From Bosea sp. OAE506 (GTDB taxonomy: Bacteria; Pseudomonadota; Alphaproteobacteria; Rhizobiales; Beijerinckiaceae), in NCBI RefSeq assembly GCF_040546595.1, contig NZ_JBEPOB010000001.1, positions 3,969,001 to 4,033,000 of the forward strand: a DNA stretch of 64,000 nt, read 5' to 3'. The notes below the pieces were generated by a model. It searched no databases. It was not told where the DNA came from and was given only the letters and a program-made list of their open reading frames with translations. The position numbers and the translations under genes are program-made. Positions within the stretch are counted from its first letter, which is position 1; each line of letters starts with the position of its first letter. Positions 25,491 to 33,925 of this stretch are shown one piece after another.

Positions 25491-26351
25491 TCAGGGCCCT
25501 TTCGCAGCGGTGAAGAAGCCCGACCAGAGCCGCGACCACCAGGGGGCGGGAGCGGCTGGGGCGACAGGGGGCGGCGCGGGGACAGGAGGGAGCGCGTCAT
25601 GCTCGGGCTTGACCCGAGCATCGCGGGCCGGAGAGGGCGCCACGGGCGCGACGGGCGCAGCAGGCGCCGGCGGCACCATCGGCGGCGGCGGCAGCGTGAC
25701 GCCCTTGCCCGGCCAGTCATGGGGCCATTTCGCCCATTTTCCGCGCTTCAGCTTCACCGCCTCGGCGCGCATGCGGGCGGCATAGACTCCGTTGAGCCCC
25801 CCCCCATTGTAGAGGGTCTCGATGGTCGCGAAGTCCTCGCGGGCGAGCTCGTCCTTCAACCCCTTGCTGACAAGGAAGCGGCCGAAGGCGCGCAGCTGGT
25901 TCGCCTCCGAATCGACGAAGGCGTCGAACATCGCCTTCGCGGTCCGATAGCCGCAGACATCATGGTTGAAGCCCATGATCTGGAAGCGGCCGATGCTGAT
26001 GGCGTTGAAGGCGGCGTTCTCGTCGAAGGCGATCAGCCGCGCCAGGAAGGCGTAGCGGGGGCCGGGCCCGTTGGTCATCCGCTTGTAGTGACCGGAGGCC
26101 TTGGTGGCCTCGAAGGAGCGCGTGGCGAGGCCGAGGCGCAGCGCCTCGGCCCGGCGGTTCGCCGGGAGATAGTCGTCGAACTTGTGCGGCTCCGGCAGGA
26201 TCTTGATCCGGCCATCGTCGAACCAGCCGAAGCCGTTGGACTCGACCTCCGCGATCGCCTCGAGCGTGGCCGGGTGGCAACCCAGCTCACGGGCGAGCGC
26301 CGCCATGTCGTCATTGGAAATGGCCGCGGCGCGGCCCTGGCCCAGCATCAT
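25491..26351 (-). CDS. Endolysin, N-acetylmuramidase (DUF3380-type)
   Basis: 286 aa. Residues 12-200 match the N-acetylmuramidase domain: IAEVESNGFGWFDDG with the likely catalytic Glu, KILPEPHKF, GRFQIMGFNHDVCGY and ETLYNGGGLNGVYAARM. It cleaves peptidoglycan at lysis. The C-terminal 80 residues are a Pro/Ala-rich tail that ends in a hydrophobic stretch (PWWSRLWSGFFTAAKGP). Within that tail residues about 244-252 are encoded by a copy of the dispersed palindromic repeat. A terminator precedes the gene, so it may have its own transcript. Confidence 0.88.
   Translation of the reverse strand: MMLGQGRAAAISNDDMAALARELGCHPATLEAIAEVESNGFGWFDDGRIKILPEPHKFDDYLPANRRAEALRLGLATRSFEATKASGHYKRMTNGPGPRYAFLARLIAFDENAAFNAISIGRFQIMGFNHDVCGYRTAKAMFDAFVDSEANQLRAFGRFLVSKGLKDELAREDFATIETLYNGGGLNGVYAARMRAEAVKLKRGKWAKWPHDWPGKGVTLPPPPMVPPAPAAPVAPVAPSPARDARVKPEHDALPPVPAPPPVAPAAPAPWWSRLWSGFFTAAKGP
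25596..25622. repeat. Dispersed palindromic repeat, half copy inside the endolysin gene
   Basis: GTCATGCTCGGGCTTGACCC followed by GAGCATC is the terminal hairpin of the element seen at 1292 and 7404. It is in frame in the endolysin gene and encodes part of the Pro/Ala linker, where length change is tolerated. Confidence 0.75.
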
Positions 26352-26368
26352 GGCAGGCTCCGGTCATG

Positions 26369-26389
26369 AAAAAGCCGCCCGGTGGCGGC
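26369..26389 (-). terminator. Intrinsic terminator between tail genes and lysis cassette
   Basis: On the minus strand GCCGCC-ACCG-GGCGGC is followed directly by TTTTT (26373-26369). It lies in the 114-bp gap between the DUF4376-like gene and the endolysin gene and would stop or attenuate late leftward transcription. Confidence 0.65.
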
Positions 26390-26465
26390 GGGTTGGCGCA
26401 TGGCGTGAAGTCCCGCCGGGTGGCCGGAGGGGACCCGACGGGGGAAAGAGGCATATGGCCGATCT

Positions 26466-27005
26466 TCAGCCGAAGGCCGCGTCGATCTCGGCCGTGGTGG
26501 TGATCGCGCCTGCGGCAATACCGACCTTGACGAGGCCGAAGGTCGTAAAGGTGCCGTCGACATGCTCGAGCACCGCGTCAGACAGCGCGGTGAGCAGCGC
26601 CGCATCGACGACGACGCCCTCACCATCGGCGCCATACCAGGTCGTCTCGAAAGCGGGGTCGGCCTGCGCTTTGATGCGGGCGCCTGCGATCTTCACCTTG
26701 CTGCTGTCGTCTGTAGCGATCGGCACGCCGTTCCAGGTCATGCCGCCGACTTCCGCGCGCCACCGCCGATCGCGGGCATAGGAAAGCAAATCGGCGAAGA
26801 GGCCATAGGGGGAAAGAACGGCCTGCAGAGTCGCAAGCGACTGTTCGCCGCCGTCCCCGCTCGGCCAGGGCGTCGGTAGGCGGCCGAGGTCGCGCCATGC
26901 GGCATAGGCCTCGTCCGATTCAGGCGCGTTGACGAGGCCGGCGCGGGCGGAGCCGAACAGTCGGCCGTCCTCCGCCAACCAGTAATGGTCGCGAGGATCA
27001 AACAT
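26466..27005 (-). CDS. Tail fibre-associated protein (DUF4376-like)
   Basis: 179 aa from ATG 27005. The C-terminal 110 residues contain DLLSYARDRRWRAEVGGMTW, NGVPIATDDSSKVKIAGAR and the helical ending, the pattern of DUF4376 domains found in tail fibre or fibre-assembly proteins. The N-terminal part (FDPRDHYWLAEDGRLFGSAR) resembles the short tail-fibre companion proteins that bind sheath ends. It overlaps the end of the fibre gene by 8 bp, as expected for a fibre chaperone or tip. Confidence 0.75.
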   Translation of the reverse strand: MFDPRDHYWLAEDGRLFGSARAGLVNAPESDEAYAAWRDLGRLPTPWPSGDGGEQSLATLQAVLSPYGLFADLLSYARDRRWRAEVGGMTWNGVPIATDDSSKVKIAGARIKAQADPAFETTWYGADGEGVVVDAALLTALSDAVLEHVDGTFTTFGLVKVGIAAGAITTTAEIDAAFG

Positions 27006-28311
27006 ACTGGCCTCCCGATGCGACCGAGCCGACGGCGTTGCCCGGAAGGGCGGAGGCGCCCGCACCGCCGGTGGTGACGACGCCGTTCTCGACGGCGAGG
27101 TAGCGCGAGCCGGTTGCGCCGCCGCTGTAAACCGCCCCGGTCGCATCGACCCGACCCTGCTGGGAATAGGCGAACGCGGAGGAGAAAGCCGGCGTGCTGG
27201 CAAGAGTCACCGTCCGCCCGGCCAAAGACACTTGGCCGCCCGATGAGCCGACCGCATGGAACGAGGCATTGCCGGCGATCGTGTAGTTGCCCGTCGCCTG
27301 AATGAAGCCGCCGTTGGCCGCGTTCATATGCGCGAGGACGGACGCGCCGAACCGCATTCCCGTGTGTGCAATGAGGCCGCCGGTTGTGGCAACAAGGCAC
27401 GACGTGCCGGCCCCCGCCGTCTGAACCGTGAAGTTCTGGAGCGTGAACTGCGCGCCGCCCTGGGCCGTGAAGGCGTTGGATCCGGTGACGCCGACGACGA
27501 GCGAGGCTGCGTTGCCCGAAGTGCTCTTGAAGATGACCGAGCCGGTGCCTGAGTTGGCCCCTTGGGGAGATCCCGTCGCGGTAACGCCCGCCGTGTAGGT
27601 GCCGTCAGCGATCTCGACCGTAGCGACATAGCCGTTGAGATCGTAGTTGTTGACGATCTCCGACCAGGCCCGCTGGAGCGTCAGGAACGGCGCGGCTGCG
27701 TCCAGGCCGTCGTTGAGCGTATCGTTGCCGGTCGGCGCGACGTAGAGCGTCAGATTCGCCTGCAGGAGCGTGCGGCCCGCGCCACCGCCGCCGACGATTT
27801 CGTAATGAGAGCCGGCATCGATCAGGATCACCGGGCCGGGTTGGATATCACCGCGGCGCAGGACGCCGCCACCACGCCGTTTGATCGGCCGGGCAGCCAA
27901 AGGCGGCGCCGCGAAGGTCACGCCCGATCGGGTGTTGGCCTGCACCGCCACCAGAAGCATCAACCGCAACTGAGCGTAGGAGTTGATCTGCGTCGGGAAC
28001 GTCGCGGTCAGGGCGTTCGCGGTTCCGCCGGCCTGAATATAGATCGAGCCGCTCGACCGGATGGCTCGCATCAGCAGCGCATCGTCGAGATTGTCGTCCG
28101 CCACGCCGCTGGCGCGCACAACGCTGCGCATGTTCACGATCAGCGCATTGAGCAGCGCGGCGCGCCATTCGGTGCCGTCGAAGGCCGCGGGCGAGGAACA
28201 GTCTTTCGCGAAGTCGTCGGCGTCGCCGGCTCCGTTCAATGGCGTGAAATCCGGACGGGTCGCAGCCGCATTGGCGCCGCCGAAAGCGGAAGGGCCCCAG
28301 AGATTGACCAT
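26998..28311 (-). CDS. Tail fibre/spike protein with beta-helix region
   Basis: 437 aa. Residues 1-130 (WGPSAFGGANAAATRPDFTP, NMRSVVRASG) are a baseplate-attachment region. From about residue 185 the sequence TLYVAPTGNDTLNDGLDAAA starts a right-handed beta-helix with many Gly/Thr/Ser repeats (FTLQNFTVQTAGAG, GGFIQATGNYTIAGNA), typical of receptor-binding fibres. It decides host range by binding surface polysaccharide. Base composition is less GC-rich than neighbours, consistent with exchange of fibre genes. It sits after the gp48-like gene, the normal place for the fibre. Confidence 0.85.
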   Translation of the reverse strand: MVNLWGPSAFGGANAAATRPDFTPLNGAGDADDFAKDCSSPAAFDGTEWRAALLNALIVNMRSVVRASGVADDNLDDALLMRAIRSSGSIYIQAGGTANALTATFPTQINSYAQLRLMLLVAVQANTRSGVTFAAPPLAARPIKRRGGGVLRRGDIQPGPVILIDAGSHYEIVGGGGAGRTLLQANLTLYVAPTGNDTLNDGLDAAAPFLTLQRAWSEIVNNYDLNGYVATVEIADGTYTAGVTATGSPQGANSGTGSVIFKSTSGNAASLVVGVTGSNAFTAQGGAQFTLQNFTVQTAGAGTSCLVATTGGLIAHTGMRFGASVLAHMNAANGGFIQATGNYTIAGNASFHAVGSSGGQVSLAGRTVTLASTPAFSSAFAYSQQGRVDATGAVYSGGATGSRYLAVENGVVTTGGAGASALPGNAVGSVASGGQYV

Positions 28312-28321
28312 GACGTTGTCC

Positions 28322-28951
28322 TTAAACGGTTGTGAAGATCAGGTCTGCGTGCGCGGGCGCGATCCGCCGCACCAGGCAACGCAGGCCTTCGACATCGGGC
28401 GGGCAGTTGAAGCCCAGGCCGAGGCGGGTCAGGCCCATGAGTGGCTGGATCGCCGCGGGCGCATAGGCCGGGGAGGCCGCCAGATTGATGGCGATGCGCC
28501 AGGCGACGCCCTGTTGCGCGCCCATACGCACGGCACCCATCTGGCCAATCCCCATGACGCAGGACTGGGGTGCGACAATCCACTCCTGCGCGATGGCGAT
28601 CGACCAGCCACGGCGCAGCGCGGCGGCTTCCGCATACTCCGGCGTGCTGTCACCGACGGCATTGACCTTCTCGCAGACATCCGCAAACGGGTCGCAGCCG
28701 TCAGGCACCCCATAGTCGAGTGCCCAGAGATCCAGCGTCTCGACAGCGCTCGAACAGAAAAATTCGTCGATCAGCGCGCAGAGGCGCCGCTCGGTCGGGC
28801 CCATCGCCGCACCGAAGGCGGCGAAGACCTGGCCCATCACCGAGCCTTCGATGCCGTCATGCCCGCCATGCCGCCAGGCGTCGCCGCGCGGGCGATAGGC
28901 GGCGATCTGGCGGCCGAGCGTGGCGTCGGAGTGGCAATAGGACGTGGTCAT
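28322..28951 (-). CDS. Mu gp48-like baseplate protein (DUF2313/YmfQ)
   Basis: 209 aa. QIAAYRPRGDAW (N-terminus), RLCALIDEFF, ETLDLWALDYGVPDGCDPFA and the C-terminal LVRRIAPAHADLIF are characteristic of DUF2313. In Mu-type tails this protein joins gp47 in the baseplate wedge and connects to the fibre. Its start overlaps the stop of the baseplate J gene by 4 nt. Gene order matches Mu (45, 46, 47, 48). Confidence 0.87.
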   Translation of the reverse strand: MTTSYCHSDATLGRQIAAYRPRGDAWRHGGHDGIEGSVMGQVFAAFGAAMGPTERRLCALIDEFFCSSAVETLDLWALDYGVPDGCDPFADVCEKVNAVGDSTPEYAEAAALRRGWSIAIAQEWIVAPQSCVMGIGQMGAVRMGAQQGVAWRIAINLAASPAYAPAAIQPLMGLTRLGLGFNCPPDVEGLRCLVRRIAPAHADLIFTTV

Positions 28952-30057
28952 GCGAAGGTCAGCGTGCCCGGCACGGCGGTCTGCCCGGCGGTGAGGGTGA
29001 TGTTGGTCGCGGGCGCGGTGATGCTGTGGCTTTCCTCGCCCGAGGCGTTGGCGACCGCCTGCCAGATCCAGCTGCGCGAGAAGGCGGCCGGCGTCGCCAG
29101 GAAAGGCATGGAGGGATGCGGCGTCGCGAGGCCGGCGACACGGCTGTTGACGAAGAAGCTGGTGGCGATCTCTGCCGCCACGGCCTGGCGCACCTCCGGC
29201 GTGTCGGGAGCGAGGTTCTGCACGGTGACATGGACCGGCACCGCCTGGGGGATCCGCACCACCGGCAGGCCGGCGCCGGGGCCGGCGATCTCTAGCGCCG
29301 CGAGCACAGCGGCCCGGTCGCTTTCGAGCGGAATGCCGTTCGGGCGGGTCTGGTCGAAGAATGGATAGACCACGACCGTGCCGCGGCCCTGGCCGAGCGG
29401 CTCGATGAAGGCCCGCGTCACGCCCGGCACGGCGAGCGTGTAGCGCAGCCAGTCCGGCGGGGCGCCGGCATGCTCGGGGAAGGCCTTGGCGAAGAGCAGG
29501 CGGGCGCGATAGGCGCCGTCGGCTTCCGGATCGGCCGCGCCGCCCAGCCCTGCGGAAGCGACCGCGAAGGTCGCCGTGCCGGTGAGGCCCGAGCCCGCGG
29601 TCAGCACCGCATCGGCCGCCGTCGCGCCATCGGCCCCGGCGAGCGCCGCCGTGACCTGGACGGTGGCGGAGCCCGCGCCGGCGAGCACGATGCCGGCATC
29701 GACCGAGAACGCCGCGCCATCCGAGCGCAGCAGCATGGCGCCAGTGTCGAGCGTGACCGGACCAATGGCGGTTACCGTCACCGGCCCGCGCGCCGCGCTC
29801 GCCGCCTTGCGCGGCACGGCGGGCTTCATCTCGGCGCCATGGCGGTCGAGCTGGTCGGCATCGCAGGTCGCCACGAAGCGCTGATCGGCCGCCCAGGCGG
29901 CGAAGCGCTCGAGGTCGTAGTTGAACCCGGCGAGGATGCGCGCCACGGGGGCGAGGTTGTTGCGCGCCAGCGCGGCATCGGCGCCGGGCAAATTCGCGGT
30001 GAAGGCGCGCTGCGCGTCGGTGACGTGCTGCTTCAGCGAGCGCGACTGCCAGGGCAT
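28948..30057 (-). CDS. Baseplate J/gp47-like protein
   Basis: 369 aa. N-terminal TDAQRAFTANLPGADAALAR and DLERFAAWAADQRF followed by the middle GAAFSVDAGIVLAGAGSATV, then ADGAYRARLLFAKA and PEHAGAPPDWLRYTLAVPGV, the conserved part of the Baseplate_J family (T4 gp6 / Mu gp47 / P2 gpJ). Forms the baseplate wedge. The gene lies between gp46-like and gp48-like genes and overlaps the latter by 4 nt. C-terminal 70 residues are beta-rich and specific to this phage type. Confidence 0.9.
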   Translation of the reverse strand: MPWQSRSLKQHVTDAQRAFTANLPGADAALARNNLAPVARILAGFNYDLERFAAWAADQRFVATCDADQLDRHGAEMKPAVPRKAASAARGPVTVTAIGPVTLDTGAMLLRSDGAAFSVDAGIVLAGAGSATVQVTAALAGADGATAADAVLTAGSGLTGTATFAVASAGLGGAADPEADGAYRARLLFAKAFPEHAGAPPDWLRYTLAVPGVTRAFIEPLGQGRGTVVVYPFFDQTRPNGIPLESDRAAVLAALEIAGPGAGLPVVRIPQAVPVHVTVQNLAPDTPEVRQAVAAEIATSFFVNSRVAGLATPHPSMPFLATPAAFSRSWIWQAVANASGEESHSITAPATNITLTAGQTAVPGTLTFA

Positions 30058-30068
30058 GGGGAGACCTT

Positions 30069-30596
30069 CTACAGATCGCGCCAGAGGCGCTCGAAGCGTT
30101 GCGAATAGGCCAGCGCGCCGTCGCGCCCGGCGATGCGGATGTCGATCCAGACGCCGCGGCGCGGGTTTTCGATCAGCCCGGTCTCGACCGTGACGGACGC
30201 CGCGACCTGGTCCCGAAGCATCCAGGCCAGCGCCTCGGTGGCGTAGAGCTGCGCCCGGGCCGCGACGGCATCGGTGGCGACCTCGTTCTTCAACAGCCAG
30301 AGATGGCTGCCGATCTCCTCCGGCTGCTCACCCTCGGGCGCGACCCGGTCGCCCCACCAGCCGCGCCGGTCGGGCTCGTCGGGGCGCCAGCCTTCCGGAG
30401 CGCGCTTGTCGGTGAAGAGCGAGATCACAACCGCCGAGGCGATCTGGCCGGACGCATCAAGACCGCCGGGGTTGCGGCGGTCGCCGGCCGGCGCGATGCG
30501 CCAGTCGCCGAGAGCCTCGCCCGCAGTCCAGAAGGTCGACCAGAACAGGGCCGGCTCGTTGGCCGCGGCCTTGCCGATCGCGATGTCGTAAGCCAT
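30069..30596 (-). CDS. Phage GP46-family baseplate protein
   Basis: 175 aa, the common size for this family. ASAVVISLFTDKRAPEGWRP and GWWGDRVAPEGEQPEEIGSH with LWLLKNE are the family core; EALAWMLRDQVAASV and RRGVWIDIRI fit the T4 gp25/lysozyme-like wedge fold. Works in the baseplate between gp45 and gp47. Spaced 15 nt from the gp45-like gene and 11 nt from the baseplate J gene. Confidence 0.88.
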   Translation of the reverse strand: MAYDIAIGKAAANEPALFWSTFWTAGEALGDWRIAPAGDRRNPGGLDASGQIASAVVISLFTDKRAPEGWRPDEPDRRGWWGDRVAPEGEQPEEIGSHLWLLKNEVATDAVAARAQLYATEALAWMLRDQVAASVTVETGLIENPRRGVWIDIRIAGRDGALAYSQRFERLWRDL

Positions 30597-30611
30597 GGCC
30601 CGCCTTGCCGG

Positions 30612-31109
30612 TCAGAGAATCGCGAAGACTTTGGTTGAGGGGCCCGCCAGCGTGACGACGCGCGAGCCGCCGGGCCCGCCGAGATCGACCCGGTCTTCGG
30701 AGACGATGACGCGCATGTCGCCGCGCTTCAGCTCGATCGTGCCCGTCTCGGCCTCGACCATGACGCCGCCCTGCACGGCCTTGAGGCGGATGCCCTCGGC
30801 CGCCCGGGCGAAGATGACGTTGCCGGCGGAATCGTAGAGAACGCAGGCGCCGGCCGGCAGGGACTTCGGGCGCCCGGGCGTCTCGAAGCCCAGCGCGATC
30901 ACGCGATCCGACGATCCGAAGCGCAGGATATGCCCGACGGCATCGACCGGCGGATGCGACGAGAAGCCATGCGGCTGGGCGCGCACCACCTCGGTGAAGC
31001 GCTCACCCTTGTAGCCCTCGGCGACAATTTTCTGGTTGTCGCCGCTGTCGTCGATCGACTTGACGCGGCCGGTCGTGACCTCGGACGCCGTCCAGAATTC
31101 ACTCGGCAT
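30612..31109 (-). CDS. Baseplate spike protein, Mu gp45/GpV-like
   Basis: 165 aa. Residues 10-90 form the OB-type gp45 N-domain (VKSIDDSGDNQKIVAEGYKG, ERFTEVVRAQPHGFSSHPP), then IALGFETPGRPKSLPAGACV. The C-terminal part is a short beta-helix with repeated VEAETGTIELKRGDMRVIV, the membrane-piercing needle. ATG 31109 overlaps the hub gene by 11 bp and agrees with the family start. Confidence 0.88.
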   Translation of the reverse strand: MPSEFWTASEVTTGRVKSIDDSGDNQKIVAEGYKGERFTEVVRAQPHGFSSHPPVDAVGHILRFGSSDRVIALGFETPGRPKSLPAGACVLYDSAGNVIFARAAEGIRLKAVQGGVMVEAETGTIELKRGDMRVIVSEDRVDLGGPGGSRVVTLAGPSTKVFAIL

Positions 31110-32208
31110 CGTCGCCACCACTTTTGCCGAGGTCGAGCGCCTTGCCTGATTTCGAGCCCTTGCTCTTCTTCCCGCCCAACGCGCGCGGATCAACCAGGGA
31201 GAGCGCGGCCTGTGTGCCGGCGCTCTCGCTGTCGTCCTGCTTCAGCGAGACCTTCTTCACCAGCATGTCCTGGACGATGCCGAGCGAGGGGATCTCGACG
31301 AAGACGAGCAGCCCCGGAGTCCAGACCTTGCCGACCGCGTCGCGCCAGCCCGACGTCGTGACCTCGCAGGTCGTGCCCTCGCCGGCCGCCCGATCGCGGT
31401 GCCATTTGGCACGCTGACGGGCATCGGCCTTGCGGATCTGCTCCGGCGGCACGATCACCTTCAGCCGCTTGCCGCCGACATTGTCGGAAGCCTGCGCCTC
31501 GATTTGAAGCTCGTCGGGGCTATAGCCTGATGGCGCCTGGGCGCGGACCTTGACCGTGCCGAAGCGCTTGGAATCGTCATGCACGGCGCTGGCATCGACG
31601 ACGTTGAGCCCTTCCGTCAGGCTGCCGGCATGGCGCTTCTCGCCGGCCTTGGCGAATTTCAGCTTGCCCTCGGGCGTGTCGCCGATGGCAAAACCCTCAG
31701 CCCGGGCCCAGCGCTCGGCGGCGTCGAAAATGCGCTCGCCGGGCCGCAGGCGGAACAGCGGCCGCTTCGGGTGCTGCAGATCGCTCTCGACCTGCACATC
31801 CTGCTTGCCGGCCAGCGTCTCAAAGGCGGCCTTCGCCGTCTTGTCGCGAAATTCGCCGCTATCATGATCGGCGGCGCTGTCGATCGCATCGCCCGTCTTC
31901 GAGCGCCCCGCGATCGGCAATTCGGCCTCGGCCGAGCGCAGCGAGGGCGAGCGCTTCTCGACGAAGCCGGTCAACAGCAGATCGCCGCCCTCGCCCGCCG
32001 CCAGCGAGACGCCGTCGGAGGCGAGGCTGTGAATCGTGCAGGCCGGACGGTTGGCGAGCGCGTCGAGCAGCGCGGCCTGGGTCAGATTGGGATCCTTGAC
32101 CTTGGCCTCGAAAGAGCGCGCCGCCTCGTCCATGGCGATCTCGATCGCGATGGTGACGGGCCGAAGCACCAGGCCGCCAGCCTTGATGGTGACGATCTCG
32201 AAGGCCAT
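31099..32208 (-). CDS. Baseplate hub protein, Mu gp44/GpP-like
   Basis: 369 aa. ARSFEAKVKDPNLTQAALLD and GEGGDLLLTGFVEKRSPSL at the N-terminus, then GFAIGDTPEGKLKFAKAGE and LNVVDASAVHDDSKRF in the middle, match the gp27/gp44-type hub that links the tail tube to the spike. The basic tail (KKSKGSKSGKALDLGKSGG) is disordered. Placed between the gp43-like gene and gp45, as in Mu, apart from one small unknown gene. Confidence 0.86.
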   Translation of the reverse strand: MAFEIVTIKAGGLVLRPVTIAIEIAMDEAARSFEAKVKDPNLTQAALLDALANRPACTIHSLASDGVSLAAGEGGDLLLTGFVEKRSPSLRSAEAELPIAGRSKTGDAIDSAADHDSGEFRDKTAKAAFETLAGKQDVQVESDLQHPKRPLFRLRPGERIFDAAERWARAEGFAIGDTPEGKLKFAKAGEKRHAGSLTEGLNVVDASAVHDDSKRFGTVKVRAQAPSGYSPDELQIEAQASDNVGGKRLKVIVPPEQIRKADARQRAKWHRDRAAGEGTTCEVTTSGWRDAVGKVWTPGLLVFVEIPSLGIVQDMLVKKVSLKQDDSESAGTQAALSLVDPRALGGKKSKGSKSGKALDLGKSGGDDAE

Positions 32209-32243
32209 GGGTCACACCGTCATGGTCGGGGCAGTCGCCAGCC

Positions 32244-32284
32244 GTCATTCTCGGGCGAAGCGAAGCGAAGACCCGAGAATCTCA
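32244..32284. repeat. Dispersed palindromic repeat, half copy at a gene end
   Basis: GTCATTCTCGGGCGAAGCGA through ACCCGAGAATCTC, the first hairpin of the element at 1292 and 7404. It forms the last codons and stop of the 115-codon gene read leftward. Confidence 0.78.
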
Positions 32285-32592
32285 GGCAGGAAGCGGCGGC
32301 CCCGCCGCCAACCCTTGGTCGGGTGGAGTGTCTCGATCCAGCCATCCCGAACCCGGACAGCAGCCGCCGAACGCTTGGCTGGCCGCCGGCGCTCGGGCCT
32401 GACCGGAACCCCTGCGGAAAAATCGGGGCCGGCGACGCCGAAGGAGACGATCGCGCCCGTGGGATACGACCCGAGGCTTACTGTCGCCGTCGCAAATGAC
32501 GTGTTGAAAGTGTGCGTTCCGCCGGTCGGGCTCGTATCTGGACCCCAGTGCTCGGCGCACATTCCAACCCCCATGCGTGACGAATGCGGCAT
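32245..32592 (-). CDS. Small phage protein of unknown function with repeat-derived C-terminus
   Basis: 115 aa from ATG 32592, which overlaps the gp43 stop by 1 nt (TGATG), so translation is likely coupled. Residues 10-60 (CAEHWGPDTSPTGGTHTFNT, GSYPTGAIVSFGVAGPDFS) look coding and Gly/Thr-rich. No family recognised. The last dozen residues (PEILGSSLRFARE) are encoded by a copy of the dispersed palindromic repeat, which supplies the stop codon. It breaks the usual gp43-gp44 adjacency. It may be a small baseplate or tail-tip component, or a decayed one. Confidence 0.5.
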   Translation of the reverse strand: MPHSSRMGVGMCAEHWGPDTSPTGGTHTFNTSFATATVSLGSYPTGAIVSFGVAGPDFSAGVPVRPERRRPAKRSAAAVRVRDGWIETLHPTKGWRRGRRFLPEILGSSLRFARE

Positions 32593-33782
32593 CACGCCGC
32601 GAAGGCTTCGAAACGCTCCGGCATGAAGGCCGGGTGGAAGGCGCGCGCGCGGCGGGCCAGATCCTCGGCCCGGCTCGGGTCGTCATAGAGCGCATGGGCC
32701 CAGACCAGAGACGGCAAGCGCCGCCCAGCAGAGACCGTGATAAGCGGTGCGATATCGGCCTCGAGGCGCGCGGTCAGCTCGGCGACCACGCCCTTCATCG
32801 CGGCGAGCTCGCGGGCGAGGTCGAGCCCCGGCCGGCCGATCCGCGCGAGCGCATCGTCGAAGACGGCGGCGGCCTGGGCGCGGGCTGTGATCGCCTCGCC
32901 CCGGTCGCGATAGCTGCGATAGCCAAGCGCCTCGCCGAGCGCCAAGGCGCGCACGGCGGCCGTCAGCGCGACGCCGTGGCCGGCATTGGCAGCAATGACC
33001 AGCGCCGTGCCCTGGCTGACCTGCGCCGGCGCGGCATCAACGGGGGGGCCGAGCGAAACGAGCGACTCGGTCAGGGTGGCGGGGTCGGCGGCATCGGCCA
33101 GAGCGATGGCCGCACGGGCGACCGCGTCGCCGTAGCCGGCGGGGTCGGCGGCCAGGTTGCCCAGCGCAAGCGTCGCCGCTGCGAAGGCAGGCGAGACCGC
33201 ATCGCGAGCGGCAGGGGGCAGTCGAACCGATTCTCGCAACGCAACCAGGTCGCCCAGCGCGCCGGCGGCCGAGGTCAGCGCCGCATCGAGCACCGTGGAA
33301 GGCTGGCCTGCCAACCGAAAGGCCGAGGCGACGAAGCCGCCCAGCGCCGCCGGCACCAGCCCGGCGATCGCGAAGAGCTGCGATGCCAGCGCATTGGCCG
33401 AAAGCCTAATGCCGGACAGCGCCGGCTCGGCCACGGCCTCCATCTCAATTGCAATATAACCCAGCTTATCCTTCGCAAAGGATCGCTTGGCTTTGTAAAG
33501 TCTGACAAGAGCAGGGCCACTGTCAGGTAAAACGATAACACCAAGATGCTTATTTTCACTTGCATAAAGCAAGGCCTCAGCGATTACCGGAGACGTTATG
33601 CCGGTGAGGTAGGCATCGACCTCATATTTCCGGGCTTTTGGCCCGAACCCCTCGTTTTTATGGGCGCCATTGGGGATGGTCGTGGTGGTGACGCGGTGCC
33701 CCGCCTCGACATCCGCGCCCTCGACATAGAACGGAATTCCGTTGAACGAGGCCGGCAGCAGGCGGCGCGTCCAGTCGGTCAT
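32592..33782 (-). CDS. Mu gp43-like DNA circularisation/tail protein
   Basis: 396 aa. N-terminal RRLLPASFNGIPFYVEGADV, RKYEVDAYLTGITSPVIAEA and the segment to residue 110 are the DNA_circ_N domain of Mu gp43/N-like proteins, which in contractile tails joins tube and baseplate. The rest is Ala-rich helical. The region encoding residues about 35-115 (33440-33680) is clearly AT-richer than the remainder, pointing to recombination within the gene. It starts after a strong terminator that ends the rha transcript, so it needs read-through or its own promoter. Confidence 0.85.
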   Translation of the reverse strand: MTDWTRRLLPASFNGIPFYVEGADVEAGHRVTTTTIPNGAHKNEGFGPKARKYEVDAYLTGITSPVIAEALLYASENKHLGVIVLPDSGPALVRLYKAKRSFAKDKLGYIAIEMEAVAEPALSGIRLSANALASQLFAIAGLVPAALGGFVASAFRLAGQPSTVLDAALTSAAGALGDLVALRESVRLPPAARDAVSPAFAAATLALGNLAADPAGYGDAVARAAIALADAADPATLTESLVSLGPPVDAAPAQVSQGTALVIAANAGHGVALTAAVRALALGEALGYRSYRDRGEAITARAQAAAVFDDALARIGRPGLDLARELAAMKGVVAELTARLEADIAPLITVSAGRRLPSLVWAHALYDDPSRAEDLARRARAFHPAFMPERFEAFAA

Positions 33783-33797
33783 GGGGATGCCTTCAAA

Positions 33798-33833
33798 CGA
33801 AAACCGCCCGGAAGCGCGAGCCTCCGGGCGGTT
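33798..33833 (-). terminator. Intrinsic terminator after the rha gene
   Basis: AACCGCCCGGA and TCCGGGCGGTT form an 11-bp stem (33802-33833) followed on the minus strand by TTTTCGTTT. It lies between the rha stop and the gp43 start and insulates the accessory island from the baseplate genes. Confidence 0.75.
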
Positions 33834-33925
33834 GGAACCGTGATCACTCTAGGCGCAAGGGGTTGCGCCTGTCAAAACGGTCGAAAGCCGTGACAGGTCA
33901 AGGAGTTATGACCCTTCGAATTAGG

